Shown in pieces: positions 44,968 to 53,893 of a stretch of 64,000 nt of DNA (position 1 is its first letter; each line of letters begins with the position of its first letter). Under the pieces are notes generated by a model. The model saw only the letters and a list, made by a program, of their open reading frames with translations, was not told the origin of the DNA and ran no database searches. This DNA is from SKVR01 sp964491395 (GTDB lineage Bacteria > Bacteroidota > Bacteroidia > Bacteroidales > UBA7960), in assembly GCA_964491395.1 (NCBI GenBank), contig CAZBGI010000009.1, forward strand, positions 1-64,000, read 5' to 3'. Position numbers and translations under genes: made by a program.

Positions 44968-46059
44968 TCAAACCCTTACGTTTTGTTTCTTGTTGTGGGG
45001 CGTGGGGTAGTATTCTTCCATATAGTCCAGTATCAGTTTGTTAAATCTTGCTTTATCCTGCTCGTGAAAATCCACTTCAATGGGTACATAATACACCGGG
45101 AGGTTTTTAATGATATTGGCCAGCTCGGGCTTGCGAAGACGCATGCTGTCTTTTTCGGTGGTTATGATTACTTTATTGCCACTATAGGTTTCCCGAAAGC
45201 TACTTACAAAAGTATCTAGTTCCTTTACTGTAAACTGGTGGTGATCGGCAAATTTAAAGACTTTCAATTCGGTGCTGAGCCTTTTGAGATGCTCTGCCAA
45301 AGGCGTGGGGTTGGCAATACCCGTTATCAGGAAAATAGTTTTTGCCTTTTGCAGTTTCTCTGTTTTTGCATAATTGGTTAAAGGTACCCACTTTCCATAT
45401 TTTATGTAGGAAAAGAAGATGTTTTTGATGTTGTATTTTTCAAGATCTTCCAGGATGATTTTTTTATCCAAAGGGGAGAATACATTGGGGGTTTTGGTCA
45501 CAATAAGTGCATCTGCTCTTTGAGCACCGCTTCTGAATTCACGCAGATTACCCGTTGGAAGCATATAGTTTTTGGTAAATATCTTGTGGTAGTCAGTAAG
45601 CAAAATGTTTAAGCCCGGTTTCACGTAGCGGTGTTGAAAAGCATCGTCCAGCAAAATAACCTGATTGGAAGGCTTTTCTTTAATGATGTGTTTTATTCCC
45701 TTTCTGCGACTGGCGCAAACTGCAACATGGGTCTCGGGATGCTTCAGATAGATTTGCAGGGGTTCGTCACCTACCTGACTTACGGTTGATTGCGCCCCTG
45801 CCACATGGTATCCCCTGGTTTTGCGCTTATAACCCCTGCTGAGAATGGCTACCTTAAACCTGGATTTCAGCAGGCCGGCAAGATATTCTACATGGGGAGT
45901 TTTCCCGGTGCCCCCGGTACTCAGGTTGCCAATAGCAATTATCGGTTTATCGAATGATTGCGAGGGTAGTATGCCCCAATCGAAAAATTTGTTTCTCAAA
46001 TGGATAATACAACCGTAGAGCAAAGCAAATGGAAACAGGAGTATCCGAATTACATTCAT
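44968..46059 (-). CDS. lpxK: Tetraacyldisaccharide 4'-kinase
   Basis: Phosphorylates the lipid A disaccharide at the inner membrane. It has 363 residues with an N-terminal membrane-associated helix and a Walker A motif GNLSTGGTGKTP (about 44-55). Family motifs LSRGYKRKTRGYHV, VGDEPLQIYLKHP and ILLDDAFQHRYVKP are all present. The last codons lie 13 bp from the stop of the convergent sigma-54 activator gene. It is monocistronic as far as visible. Confidence 0.96.
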   Translation of the reverse strand: MNVIRILLFPFALLYGCIIHLRNKFFDWGILPSQSFDKPIIAIGNLSTGGTGKTPHVEYLAGLLKSRFKVAILSRGYKRKTRGYHVAGAQSTVSQVGDEPLQIYLKHPETHVAVCASRRKGIKHIIKEKPSNQVILLDDAFQHRYVKPGLNILLTDYHKIFTKNYMLPTGNLREFRSGAQRADALIVTKTPNVFSPLDKKIILEDLEKYNIKNIFFSYIKYGKWVPLTNYAKTEKLQKAKTIFLITGIANPTPLAEHLKRLSTELKVFKFADHHQFTVKELDTFVSSFRETYSGNKVIITTEKDSMRLRKPELANIIKNLPVYYVPIEVDFHEQDKARFNKLILDYMEEYYPTPHNKKQNVRV

Positions 46060-46312
46060 GGTTCAAATTTAGAAAATGATAATTGCTTTGTCAACCGTAA
46101 TACACTTATTTTTAGTTTGATAGAGCTTCTAAATGGCAGCTATCAGGGATTAAAAGAATGTTTTTACCTGTTTAAGTGAAAAAGGATGAAAAGGATAGAA
46201 TAAAAAAGGCAGAACAATTTATATTGGCTTTGCCAAAATTTATAAAAAATTGGGAAAACAAGTGCTTTTTGTCGACTTTTTTCTACCTTAGCAATACTTA
46301 ATACTTTATAAT

Positions 46313-47410
46313 ATGAAACTAAAAGAGATTGTTAAAGCCTTCGGGGAGAAGGCCCCTTTTTCATTGCAGGAAAGTTATGACAATTCCGGTATTCAGTATG
46401 GGAATCCTGATCAGGAAGTGAGCAAAGGCATGGTCTGTATAGATATTACGGAAGCAGTGGTAGAAGAAGCTGTTGAGAAGGGTTGTGATTTGATTATTTC
46501 GCATCATCCGTTGCTTTTTAAAGGGATCCGGTCTTTAGATGGCAGTCATTTTACTCATCGTACCCTTATCAAAGCCATCAAAAATGATGTTTGTCTGGTG
46601 TCAGTCCATACCAATCTGGACAGTGTTATGACGGGGGTAAATGAGAAATTTGCCCGGAAACTCGGGCTGGAAAAATTACAGATCCTCGATAAGAAAAAAG
46701 GATTACTGAAGAAACTGGTGGTTTTTTGCCCTTCTGACCATGTTGAAACAGTGCGCAACGCCATCTTTAATGCCGGAGCCGGAGAGATTGGAGAATATGA
46801 CTGTTGTAGTTTTAATATCGAGGGACAGGGAAGTTTCAGAGCCGGTGATCATACCCATCCTTTTGTGGGTGAAAAAGGAAAAGTTCATTTTGAAAGGGAG
46901 GTACGAATAGAAACCATCTTACCGGGATACTTGCAAAACAAGGTGATAAAAGCCATGATAGAAGCACACCCTTACGAGGAGGTGGCCTACGATCTGTATC
47001 CACTCGACAATGTTTTCGATAAGGCAGGAATGGGAATGATTGGGTATTTGCCCCACAACATGGAAGAGGTTGCATTTCTTGAACTCCTCAGGGATTCCCT
47101 GTCAAGTGAAGGCATCAGGCACAGTTCTTTTACCGGCAAAACCATCCGAAAAGTAGCTCTTTGCGGGGGAAGCGGAAGTTTCTTGAGAGACAAGGCAAAG
47201 GCCGCCGGTGCCGATGCTTTTGTTACCGCTGATATAAAGTTTCATGAGTTTTTTGATGGAGAAGGAATCCTGCTTATGGCCGATGTAGGACATTATGAAA
47301 GCGAACAATTTACCAAAGAAATTTTGTATGAAATAGTTACCAAAAAATTTACTAACTTTGCACTCCTTATTTCTGACCAAAACACAAACCCGGTCAGGTA
47401 TTTTAAATAG
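46313..47410 (+). CDS. Nif3-like dinuclear metal centre protein
   Basis: A 365-residue Nif3/DUF34 family protein, longer than the ~250-residue short form because of the usual Bacteroidota/Firmicutes central insert (about 130-235). Metal-site motifs are ISHHPLLFKG (about 63-72), VHTNLDS and DVGHYESEQF near the C-terminus. It has been proposed to act as a GTP cyclohydrolase-related or housekeeping enzyme, but the function is not settled. It is followed 36 bp later by the zinc-ribbon coiled-coil gene, a commonly conserved pair. Confidence 0.93.
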   Translation: MKLKEIVKAFGEKAPFSLQESYDNSGIQYGNPDQEVSKGMVCIDITEAVVEEAVEKGCDLIISHHPLLFKGIRSLDGSHFTHRTLIKAIKNDVCLVSVHTNLDSVMTGVNEKFARKLGLEKLQILDKKKGLLKKLVVFCPSDHVETVRNAIFNAGAGEIGEYDCCSFNIEGQGSFRAGDHTHPFVGEKGKVHFEREVRIETILPGYLQNKVIKAMIEAHPYEEVAYDLYPLDNVFDKAGMGMIGYLPHNMEEVAFLELLRDSLSSEGIRHSSFTGKTIRKVALCGGSGSFLRDKAKAAGADAFVTADIKFHEFFDGEGILLMADVGHYESEQFTKEILYEIVTKKFTNFALLISDQNTNPVRYFK

Positions 47411-47446
47411 AGATAATTTAGAGATTTCATAAAATCTGTTTCGCCC

Positions 47447-48292
47447 ATGGCTAAAGCAAAAGCATCTTCCAAAAAGCAAGAAGAACCCATCATCCAAGAA
47501 CCTGAAGTTGTAACGACCACCTCTGCAATGGATCAAACTGCAGAAGACAGTATTGAGTCGGCGGTAAGAAAAAAACTGGTGAGTCTTTATACATTGCAAC
47601 TTATCGATGCACAAATTGATAAAATAAGCAATATCAGAGGAGAATTGCCTCTTGAAGTTCAGGACCTCGAAGATGAAATTGAAGGACTTGAAACACGCAT
47701 TGCTAAATACAACCAGGAGATTTCTGATTTGCAGATGGAAATTACCCAGAAGCAGAACAGCATCAAAGAAAGCCAGGAACTGGTCAAAAAGTATGAAGCA
47801 CAGCAAATGAATGTGCGCAATAATCGTGAATATGACTCTTTGAGTAAAGAGATTGAATACCAAAGTCTTGAGATTCAGCTGGCAGAGAAAAAAATCAATG
47901 AGTTTAATGCCACTATCGAAAGCAAAAAGGAAATGCTGGAGATTTCTACCAATGAACTCAATGAACGCAAAAATGACCTGGAAAACAAAAACAGTGAACT
48001 TAAGGACATAATAGAGGAAACACAAAAAGAAGAAAATCACCTGCAGGAGAAGTCTGAGCAACAGGAAGAGAATATTGATGAAAGATTGCTCACTGCCTAT
48101 AAAAGGATTCGTCAAAATGCACGCAATGGACTTGCCGTTGTGCCCGTTGAAAGAGATGCATGTGGAGGCTGTTTCAACAAAATACCCCCTCAGCGGCAAC
48201 TGGATATCAGGCTCAACAAGAAAATCATTGTGTGTGAATATTGTGGTCGGATTCTTGTCGATCCGGAAATTGTGGAAGAGATTACCTTGTAA
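47447..48292 (+). CDS. Zinc-ribbon coiled-coil protein (DUF164/CdsZ-type)
   Basis: A 281-residue cytoplasmic protein. The N-terminus (1-40) is low complexity. A long antiparallel coiled coil spans about 50-205. The C-terminal C4 zinc ribbon (about 235-275) has CGGC and CEYC pairs, with the family PPQRQLDIR segment between them. Homologues (DUF164, e.g. CdsZ) bind zinc or nucleic acid. It is encoded right after the Nif3-family gene and is followed by a strong terminator. Confidence 0.92.
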   Translation: MAKAKASSKKQEEPIIQEPEVVTTTSAMDQTAEDSIESAVRKKLVSLYTLQLIDAQIDKISNIRGELPLEVQDLEDEIEGLETRIAKYNQEISDLQMEITQKQNSIKESQELVKKYEAQQMNVRNNREYDSLSKEIEYQSLEIQLAEKKINEFNATIESKKEMLEISTNELNERKNDLENKNSELKDIIEETQKEENHLQEKSEQQEENIDERLLTAYKRIRQNARNGLAVVPVERDACGGCFNKIPPQRQLDIRLNKKIIVCEYCGRILVDPEIVEEITL

Positions 48293-48315
48293 TTTTTCCC
48301 CTGCAAAAGATATAG

Positions 48316-48349
48316 AAAACGGGCAGATTCGAAAGATTCTGCCCGTTTT
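48316..48349 (+). terminator. Terminator after the zinc-ribbon gene
   Basis: AAAACGGGCAGA (48316-48327) pairs with TCTGCCCGTTTT (48338-48349), loop 10 nt, and the T-run continues. It can also serve the convergent FadL-like gene. Confidence 0.9.
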
Positions 48350-48375
48350 TTTTGGGGTGGTATCGTCTATGGTCT

Positions 48376-49848
48376 TTAAAATCTAAAGCCAACCGTCATC
48401 ATAAATCCCTGATGCGCATAGTCATAATTGACCGGCGTGGTTTTGCTTTCTGTGAAATTGTAATACTGGAAGAAATCTTCTGAATATTGTGTGATAAAAT
48501 ATCCGAAGTCAACGAAATAGCCACTCTCCCGGATTCCTATTCCACCGCTAATGGTTGATTTCTCCAGGTTATTGACTCCTGATTCGTAGGGATTGGTGTG
48601 CAAGGCATATCCGGCGCGAAGGATAATAGGATTGAGCCTGTATTCGCCACCGATTCTGAAGTTGTGTTGTGCCTGAAAATCATTTTTAATGTGGTTGTTT
48701 TCCCCGGTATACATGTCCCTGTCGCTGCGAAGGCGCATTTGCGTGTAGTCAGCATATTCATAGTCAAAACTTAACAACCCTGCGGTGCCAAATACCAGGC
48801 CCAGGCTTCCTGTCAGTTTCATGGGAGTATTCAGTTCATACTCGTAAAGCAGGAGGGGAGACGTACTTTCCCTTTTTCCAAAGTTTAAAAGGTCTGATTT
48901 CATGCTGGTTCTCCATTCGTCTTCCATGCTGTAGAAGGTAGGTGTATGCAAGGCTGCTCCAATTCTAATCATATCGGTAGCACGATAAATGGCCCCGATT
49001 TTAAAATTGAACCCTCTTCCTGTAATTTTCAGATTTTCGCTGTATTCCAGTGAATTAAATTCATTGTCAATGTCCGTGGAATTTTCTTCAGTAAAAATAT
49101 AGTCTTCTTCAAAATTTACCAGGGGAACTCCAAAGGTTGCTCCCAGATAAAGCCGGTTGCTGTAATTGGCTCCCATGGAAAAGGCAAGCTCGCGGATAGC
49201 TCCGCTGGTATTGGTAATACGCCGCTGCAAAACGTTGTTGGGCATATCAATAAAATAAGTGTTATTAATACTGTCCAAACCCAGCAGCCAGGTATCCCAT
49301 GCAAGTCCGGTAGTATAATCATCCAGGAAGGAGCTGGGAGGTTGTGTGCTGTTGAAGTTGGTTTCTGCATTGGCTTTCTGCAGAAAAACACTCATCAGCG
49401 AATTCTGTGTGTTGAAACCTTCATAAATGCGACGGTTATCAAAATTGGCCAGCTGGTTTATGCCAAAGCCAAACTGAAATCCCAGCCAACCTGATTCTTT
49501 CAATTGATCAGGGTCATTAAAAGCAAACACAAATCCCAGGTTGGACAGGGCGAAATCATAGTTGATATCCTCCTGGGCCGTACCCAGAAAGGTAGAATTG
49601 ACCCTTGTAAAGTTGAATGAAGGGGTGATGGTAAATTCACTGCTTCGGTAAAGAGCAATTCCGGCAGGGTTGGTGCTGAGGGTGGAAAAATCTCCCCCCA
49701 ATGCGCCAAAGGCTCCGCCTGTGCTTACAAATCTTGCGGTTCCTGTGGGGTTGGTCATAGAAAACCTGAGCGCATCAATTTCATTTTGTGCCTGTACCTG
49801 CAGCAGGGTTGCAACAAAAATGAGGATAAAAAATCGTATCTTTTTCAT
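48376..49848 (-). CDS. FadL/OmpP1-family outer-membrane protein
   Basis: About 490 residues with a signal peptide KKIRFFILIFVATLLQVQAQ. The start of the mature protein (NEIDALRFSMTNPTGTARFVSTGGAFGALGGDFSTLSTNPAGIALYRSSEF) is the FadL-type hatch/NPA signature. The rest alternates barrel strands and ends in an aromatic (MMTVGFRF). It transports hydrophobic compounds in known members. I start at 49848; a frame extending to 49935 adds 29 unrelated residues. It has no operon partner. Confidence 0.88.
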   Translation of the reverse strand: MKKIRFFILIFVATLLQVQAQNEIDALRFSMTNPTGTARFVSTGGAFGALGGDFSTLSTNPAGIALYRSSEFTITPSFNFTRVNSTFLGTAQEDINYDFALSNLGFVFAFNDPDQLKESGWLGFQFGFGINQLANFDNRRIYEGFNTQNSLMSVFLQKANAETNFNSTQPPSSFLDDYTTGLAWDTWLLGLDSINNTYFIDMPNNVLQRRITNTSGAIRELAFSMGANYSNRLYLGATFGVPLVNFEEDYIFTEENSTDIDNEFNSLEYSENLKITGRGFNFKIGAIYRATDMIRIGAALHTPTFYSMEDEWRTSMKSDLLNFGKRESTSPLLLYEYELNTPMKLTGSLGLVFGTAGLLSFDYEYADYTQMRLRSDRDMYTGENNHIKNDFQAQHNFRIGGEYRLNPIILRAGYALHTNPYESGVNNLEKSTISGGIGIRESGYFVDFGYFITQYSEDFFQYYNFTESKTTPVNYDYAHQGFMMTVGFRF

Positions 49849-49988
49849 ATTGTTGAAATTTAGGATTTTAGATGTAAGGTTAAATATTTTTCTCTGCCTT
49901 TCTTTTCTGAAAACACATGAACTTGTTGGATGCATTTAACTATGCATTGACTATTGATTGGGTGACAAAAAGGGGAAGCGCTATTGTG

Positions 49989-50020
49989 AAAGCCCCCGAA
50001 AGGGGAGTAACGGGGGCTTT
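49989..50020 (-). terminator. Hairpin after the Pro-rich lipoprotein gene
   Basis: AAAGCCCCCG (49989-49998) pairs with CGGGGGCTTT (50011-50020), loop 12 nt. It lies 14 bp past the stop of the minus-strand lipoprotein gene. The T-run is short, so the terminator is moderate. Confidence 0.7.
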
Positions 50021-50034
50021 TACAGGATGAATAT

Positions 50035-51651
50035 TTATCGTCTTCTGCTGCCTGAAGAGGAACTTCTTGAAGAACTGCTTGATCCACTGGAGCGAGAAGG
50101 GGGAGAACTTCTAAATCCGGAGTTGCCTGAAGAACTTCTGGAAGGCGATGTCCTTACGTTGGAAGGCGAACTTCGCTGAGGAGACCGTGAGGGTGTTGCC
50201 TGAGGTCTTCTATTGTTGTTAGATGGTCTTGGTGCAGCTTGTGGCCTGTTTTGTGAAGGCGTTCTTTGGGGTGCAGCCTGAGGTCTGTTTTGAGAGGGAG
50301 TCCTTTGAGGAACTGCCTGAGGCCTTGTCTGAACAGGTCTTTGCAGCGGTGTTGCCTGGGGCCGTGCAGGTTGGTTTCCCTCAGGGCGAACCCGTTGTGG
50401 TGCCTGGGCATCCCGACTGGTAGCAGAGGGCCTTTGTTCGCTTGAAGGCCTTCTGTATTCCTGGTTAGACCGGGGTTGTTGCTGGCTCGGACTGGTATAG
50501 GTTCTGGGTCTTACACTGGTTTGGGGTGTCTCTCTGTTTCTTTCACCAGCGGTTTCCGGTCTTGTATATCTCGGCTTCTGCATCTCTCTTTGCTGAGAAG
50601 TTACCGGGGTTTGGTAGTCCTGGGGTTTGCGCTGGGGTTCATATTTCACAGGCTTTTTTCGTTGTTCGGTAGCCTGCTCTCTGCTCTCAACCGCAGGCCT
50701 TTGGGCAATCTGAGGTCTGGAGCTTTCAACACCGGAGGTAGTACCCGCTTCACGCGCCGTGGCGGGAGTTGTGGTTCTGGCTGGTGTCTCTTTTGTGGAA
50801 ACATTTGCCGGATCCCGGCCCTCTATTCTGCCTGTTTCAGCAACCGATTGTTTGGTGCCTGTGGCACTGTACCTGCCATCACCCCTGCCTGCACCACTTG
50901 TGAAAGAACCTGATGGTCTTCGGGGACCATAGCTGGCGGTGATGGTCTCATTATTTCCATAATAATAATTACCGTAAGGATAACCGTACAAACCCCCGTA
51001 ATATCCATCCCAGAATCCATGGTGATAACCACTCCAGTATCCGTACTGATGACCGGCCCAAAAGCCTCCCCAGGGATTTCCGTATCCCCAGCCATAGCCA
51101 TATTGAGCCCATCCCCATGGTCGGTATCCCCAGCTATAATAGGAAGAGGGAAAGATCAGTGAGTTGTATCCCATATAGATGGAGGTGCCGTAGAAGTAAG
51201 GGTCGTAATTGTACCAATACATATTGGTAAAGTAAGGATCGTAATAACCAAAGGAAACCCAGTCGCGGTGAAATCTTCTGATGCGGGAACTATAGGAATA
51301 ATCATAATAGTTGTCGATGTGAAATTCCTGATATTGGACAATATTTCCATCAGCATCGTAATAGGTATCCGTTTTCTCATCGTAGTAAAGTCCTGATTCA
51401 TCCGATTCATCGGCGTAGGTTTCCTGCTGATAATCTTGCTCATCAGGGTTGTAATTGCCGGCGGGTTTGCTTTCGCTGGATGGATTAACCTGCACAACGG
51501 CAGCATTGGCCTGATGGGCTTCTTCAGCGGCTATTTCTGCCTGGTTGCGGCTGTAATAGATATCATCGTGTACGGCAGCCGTTTGATAAGCTGAAGAACA
51601 ACCAGCCAGAAAAAGGGCCATCAGGATGGTTAGTTGGACATAGGTTTTCAT
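50035..51651 (-). CDS. Pro/Ser/Arg-rich low-complexity lipoprotein
   Basis: A 538-residue lipoprotein with lipobox FLAGC (Cys18). Residues about 30-120 are acidic and polar. Residues about 120-235 form a Tyr/Gly/Trp-rich tract (for example GYGWGYGNPWGGFW). The C-terminal half is disordered and rich in Pro, Gln, Arg and Ser, with tandem PQRTPSQNRPQAA repeats near residues 445-475 and a Ser/Arg tail. The mature protein is strongly basic. No family was recognised. It is divergent from proS (145 bp). The start has a perfect AAGGAGG 9 bp upstream, unusual in this phylum. Confidence 0.8.
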   Translation of the reverse strand: MKTYVQLTILMALFLAGCSSAYQTAAVHDDIYYSRNQAEIAAEEAHQANAAVVQVNPSSESKPAGNYNPDEQDYQQETYADESDESGLYYDEKTDTYYDADGNIVQYQEFHIDNYYDYSYSSRIRRFHRDWVSFGYYDPYFTNMYWYNYDPYFYGTSIYMGYNSLIFPSSYYSWGYRPWGWAQYGYGWGYGNPWGGFWAGHQYGYWSGYHHGFWDGYYGGLYGYPYGNYYYGNNETITASYGPRRPSGSFTSGAGRGDGRYSATGTKQSVAETGRIEGRDPANVSTKETPARTTTPATAREAGTTSGVESSRPQIAQRPAVESREQATEQRKKPVKYEPQRKPQDYQTPVTSQQREMQKPRYTRPETAGERNRETPQTSVRPRTYTSPSQQQPRSNQEYRRPSSEQRPSATSRDAQAPQRVRPEGNQPARPQATPLQRPVQTRPQAVPQRTPSQNRPQAAPQRTPSQNRPQAAPRPSNNNRRPQATPSRSPQRSSPSNVRTSPSRSSSGNSGFRSSPPSRSSGSSSSSRSSSSGSRRR

Positions 51652-51660
51652 AATAGTACT

Positions 51661-51667
51661 CCTCCTT
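51661..51667 (-). promoter_or_regulatory. Strong Shine-Dalgarno for the Pro-rich lipoprotein
   Basis: The minus strand reads AAGGAGG at 51667-51661, separated by 9 nt from the ATG at 51651. Most starts in this window lack such a site. Confidence 0.8.
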
Positions 51668-51796
51668 GTGATTTATGTATAAAATTTGTACTGTATTTTG
51701 CAGTAAAACAGAAAGGGTTTTGTTGGTAATAATTGCTTAAATTTGCGCAACTTTCTGTATTAGTAAAATATCAAATTTTATACCAACTACATTATT

Positions 51797-53272
51797 ATGG
51801 CAAAAGATTTTTCAACCCGTGAAGAAAATTATTCCAAATGGTACAACGATATCGTCCAGAAGGCTGATTTGGCGGAGAGTTCGGCGGTTCGTGGCTGCAT
51901 GGTTATTAAGCCCTACGGGTATGCCGTTTGGGAACGGATGCAGGGTGCGCTGGACAAAATGTTTAAAGATACCGGGCATTCCAACGCTTACTTTCCAATT
52001 TTCATACCAAAGTCGTTTTTTAGCAAAGAAGCCGATCATGTGGAAGGGTTTGCCAAAGAATGCGCTGTGGTTACCCATTACAGGTTGAAGAATTCACCCG
52101 ATGGCAAAGGGGTTGTGGTGGATGAGGATGCCAAACTGGAGGAAGAGCTGATTGTAAGACCTACATCTGAGACCATCATCTGGGATACTTACCGAAACTG
52201 GGTACAATCCTACCGCGATTTGCCTATTCTGGTTAATCAGTGGGCCAATGTAGTAAGATGGGAAATGCGCACCAGGATGTTTTTACGTACCGCCGAATTT
52301 TTATGGCAGGAAGGTCACACGGCACATGCTACCCAGGAAGAAGCTCTGTTTGAAACCCGGCAGATGTTGGATGTATATGCTGATTTTGCTGAAAATTTCA
52401 TGGCGGTCCCTGTAATGAAAGGTATTAAGTCGGAGAATGAACGGTTTGCCGGTGCGTTGGAAACATTTTGTATTGAGGCATTGATGCAGGATGGGAAGGC
52501 ACTTCAGGCGGGTACTTCTCATTTTCTGGGTCAAAATTTTGCCAAAGCATTTGATGTGAAGTTTACCAATAAAGAAGGAAAACTCGACCATGTATGGGCT
52601 ACTTCCTGGGGGGTTTCTACCCGTTTGGTTGGAGCGCTCATCATGGCCCATTCAGATGATCATGGGTTGGTATTACCTCCCAGACTTGCTCCTATTCAGG
52701 TAGTTATTGTGCCTATTTACAAAAATAAAGAACAATATGACCAGGTTTGTGCCAGGGCTGAGGAAATAAAAAACCAATTGCAACAAAAAGGCATCCGGGT
52801 AAAACTCGATGACCGCGATACCCATAAGCCCGGCTGGAAATTCAATGAGTATGAGTTCAAGGGGGTTCCTCTTCGTATTGCTATTGGCCCCAGGGATGTA
52901 GAAAACAATACTGTGGAAATGGCCCGCAGAGATACCCTTGAAAAAGCGTTCTATCAGCAAGCTGATTTGGCTAATAAGATTGAACATCTGCTGGACAATA
53001 TTCAGGATAATCTCTTCCAGAAAGCTTTGTCATTCAGAGATTCCAAAACTTTCTATGCTGATACCTGGGAAGAGTTCAACAAAATTCTGGATGAACAGGG
53101 TGGGTTTATTTATGCCCACTGGGATGGAAGCGCTGAAACGGAACAAAAAATCAAAGAAGAAACCAAAGCCACCATTCGTTGCATACCCCTGAATAATAAG
53201 CTTGAGGAAGGAAAGTGCATTTACTCCGGTAAACCCTCCTCTCAACGGGTGGTTTTTGCCAGGGCTTATTAG
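51797..53272 (+). CDS. proS: Prolyl-tRNA synthetase, type 3
   Basis: A 491-residue class II aminoacyl-tRNA synthetase charging tRNA-Pro. It has the archaeal/eukaryotic-type architecture, without the bacterial editing insert and with a C-terminal extension ending in Tyr (VVFARAY). Motif 2 lies near VRWEMRTRMFLRTAEFLWQEGHTAHAT and motif 3 near WGVSTRLVGALIMAHSDDHGLVLPPRLAP; the anticodon-binding domain follows at about 300-400. It is divergent from the Pro-rich lipoprotein gene. Confidence 0.96.
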   Translation: MAKDFSTREENYSKWYNDIVQKADLAESSAVRGCMVIKPYGYAVWERMQGALDKMFKDTGHSNAYFPIFIPKSFFSKEADHVEGFAKECAVVTHYRLKNSPDGKGVVVDEDAKLEEELIVRPTSETIIWDTYRNWVQSYRDLPILVNQWANVVRWEMRTRMFLRTAEFLWQEGHTAHATQEEALFETRQMLDVYADFAENFMAVPVMKGIKSENERFAGALETFCIEALMQDGKALQAGTSHFLGQNFAKAFDVKFTNKEGKLDHVWATSWGVSTRLVGALIMAHSDDHGLVLPPRLAPIQVVIVPIYKNKEQYDQVCARAEEIKNQLQQKGIRVKLDDRDTHKPGWKFNEYEFKGVPLRIAIGPRDVENNTVEMARRDTLEKAFYQQADLANKIEHLLDNIQDNLFQKALSFRDSKTFYADTWEEFNKILDEQGGFIYAHWDGSAETEQKIKEETKATIRCIPLNNKLEEGKCIYSGKPSSQRVVFARAY

Positions 53273-53299
53273 AAAAAAATAATTGAGTAAAAAGTTCGT

Positions 53300-53307
53300 T
53301 ATCTTTG
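53300..53307 (+). promoter_or_regulatory. Candidate -7 box for the SPOR-protein gene
   Basis: TATCTTTG matches TAnnTTTG and lies 57 bp before the preferred ATG (53364). The -33 element is weak. Confidence 0.4.
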
Positions 53308-53363
53308 GAGTTGTTAATTCAGCAACTTTTTATATCGTTGGTTTGCTCAGAATATACCATTAT

Positions 53364-53813
53364 ATGAAGTTATTATTGATTGCAATGCTTTTGTTTTCCG
53401 GAGTTGCGGAAGCTTTTTCGCAGGAGCAAAACTCAAAGCCGTATGTAAATCAGGAGGAAAGTGTCGACCGGCTGATTTCTTCTTTCAGAGACTATCAGCG
53501 GAGACAGGGAATGCAGGGTTTCAGGGTTCAGATATACACTGCATCCGGCAACCGTTCCAAGTTACTTACCGACAAAGTAAAGGCAGAGTTTGACGCCAAA
53601 TATGCAGATGTTCGCTCTTACATCACCTATGATGAGCCTTATTATAAATTAAGGGTAGGCGATTTTCGTAACAGGCTGGAGGCACAACAATTCCTCAAAG
53701 AAATTTCTTCAGATTATCTGTATGCCATTGTCGTTGTGGATAAGATTAACCTTCCCAGGTTAAAAATCGAAGAGGAAAATACCAACGATGAAACTGCTCC
53801 TGAAACTGAATAA
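53364..53813 (+). CDS. Exported SPOR-domain protein
   Basis: About 149 residues with a signal peptide (KLLLIAMLLFSGVAEAFSQ) and a SPOR-type domain (about 45-135): MQGFRVQIYTASGNRSKLLTDKVKAEF and YYKLRVGDFRNRLEAQQFLKEI. I chose ATG 53364 because it begins the signal peptide; an upstream TTG frame adds 27 unsupported residues. It probably binds peptidoglycan glycan strands. It is followed by a strong bidirectional terminator. Confidence 0.88.
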   Translation: MKLLLIAMLLFSGVAEAFSQEQNSKPYVNQEESVDRLISSFRDYQRRQGMQGFRVQIYTASGNRSKLLTDKVKAEFDAKYADVRSYITYDEPYYKLRVGDFRNRLEAQQFLKEISSDYLYAIVVVDKINLPRLKIEEENTNDETAPETE

Positions 53814-53838
53814 AAGATAAAACAAATTCTCTGACCCA

Positions 53839-53875
53839 AAAAAAGCTGCCTGTGATTTTCTCAGGCAGCTTTTTT
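53839..53875. terminator. Bidirectional terminator
   Basis: AAAAAAGCTGCCTG (53839-53852) pairs with CAGGCAGCTTTTTT (53862-53875), loop 9 nt. It ends both the SPOR gene and the convergent aldolase gene. Confidence 0.92.
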
Positions 53876-53893
53876 AATACAATCAACAAAGTT

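Noticed and set aside
47102..48199. 365-codon open frame opposite the coiled-coil zinc-ribbon gene
   Set aside because: Its Phe/Leu-rich sequence mirrors the Glu/Lys-rich coiled coil on the other strand and has no recognisable domain.
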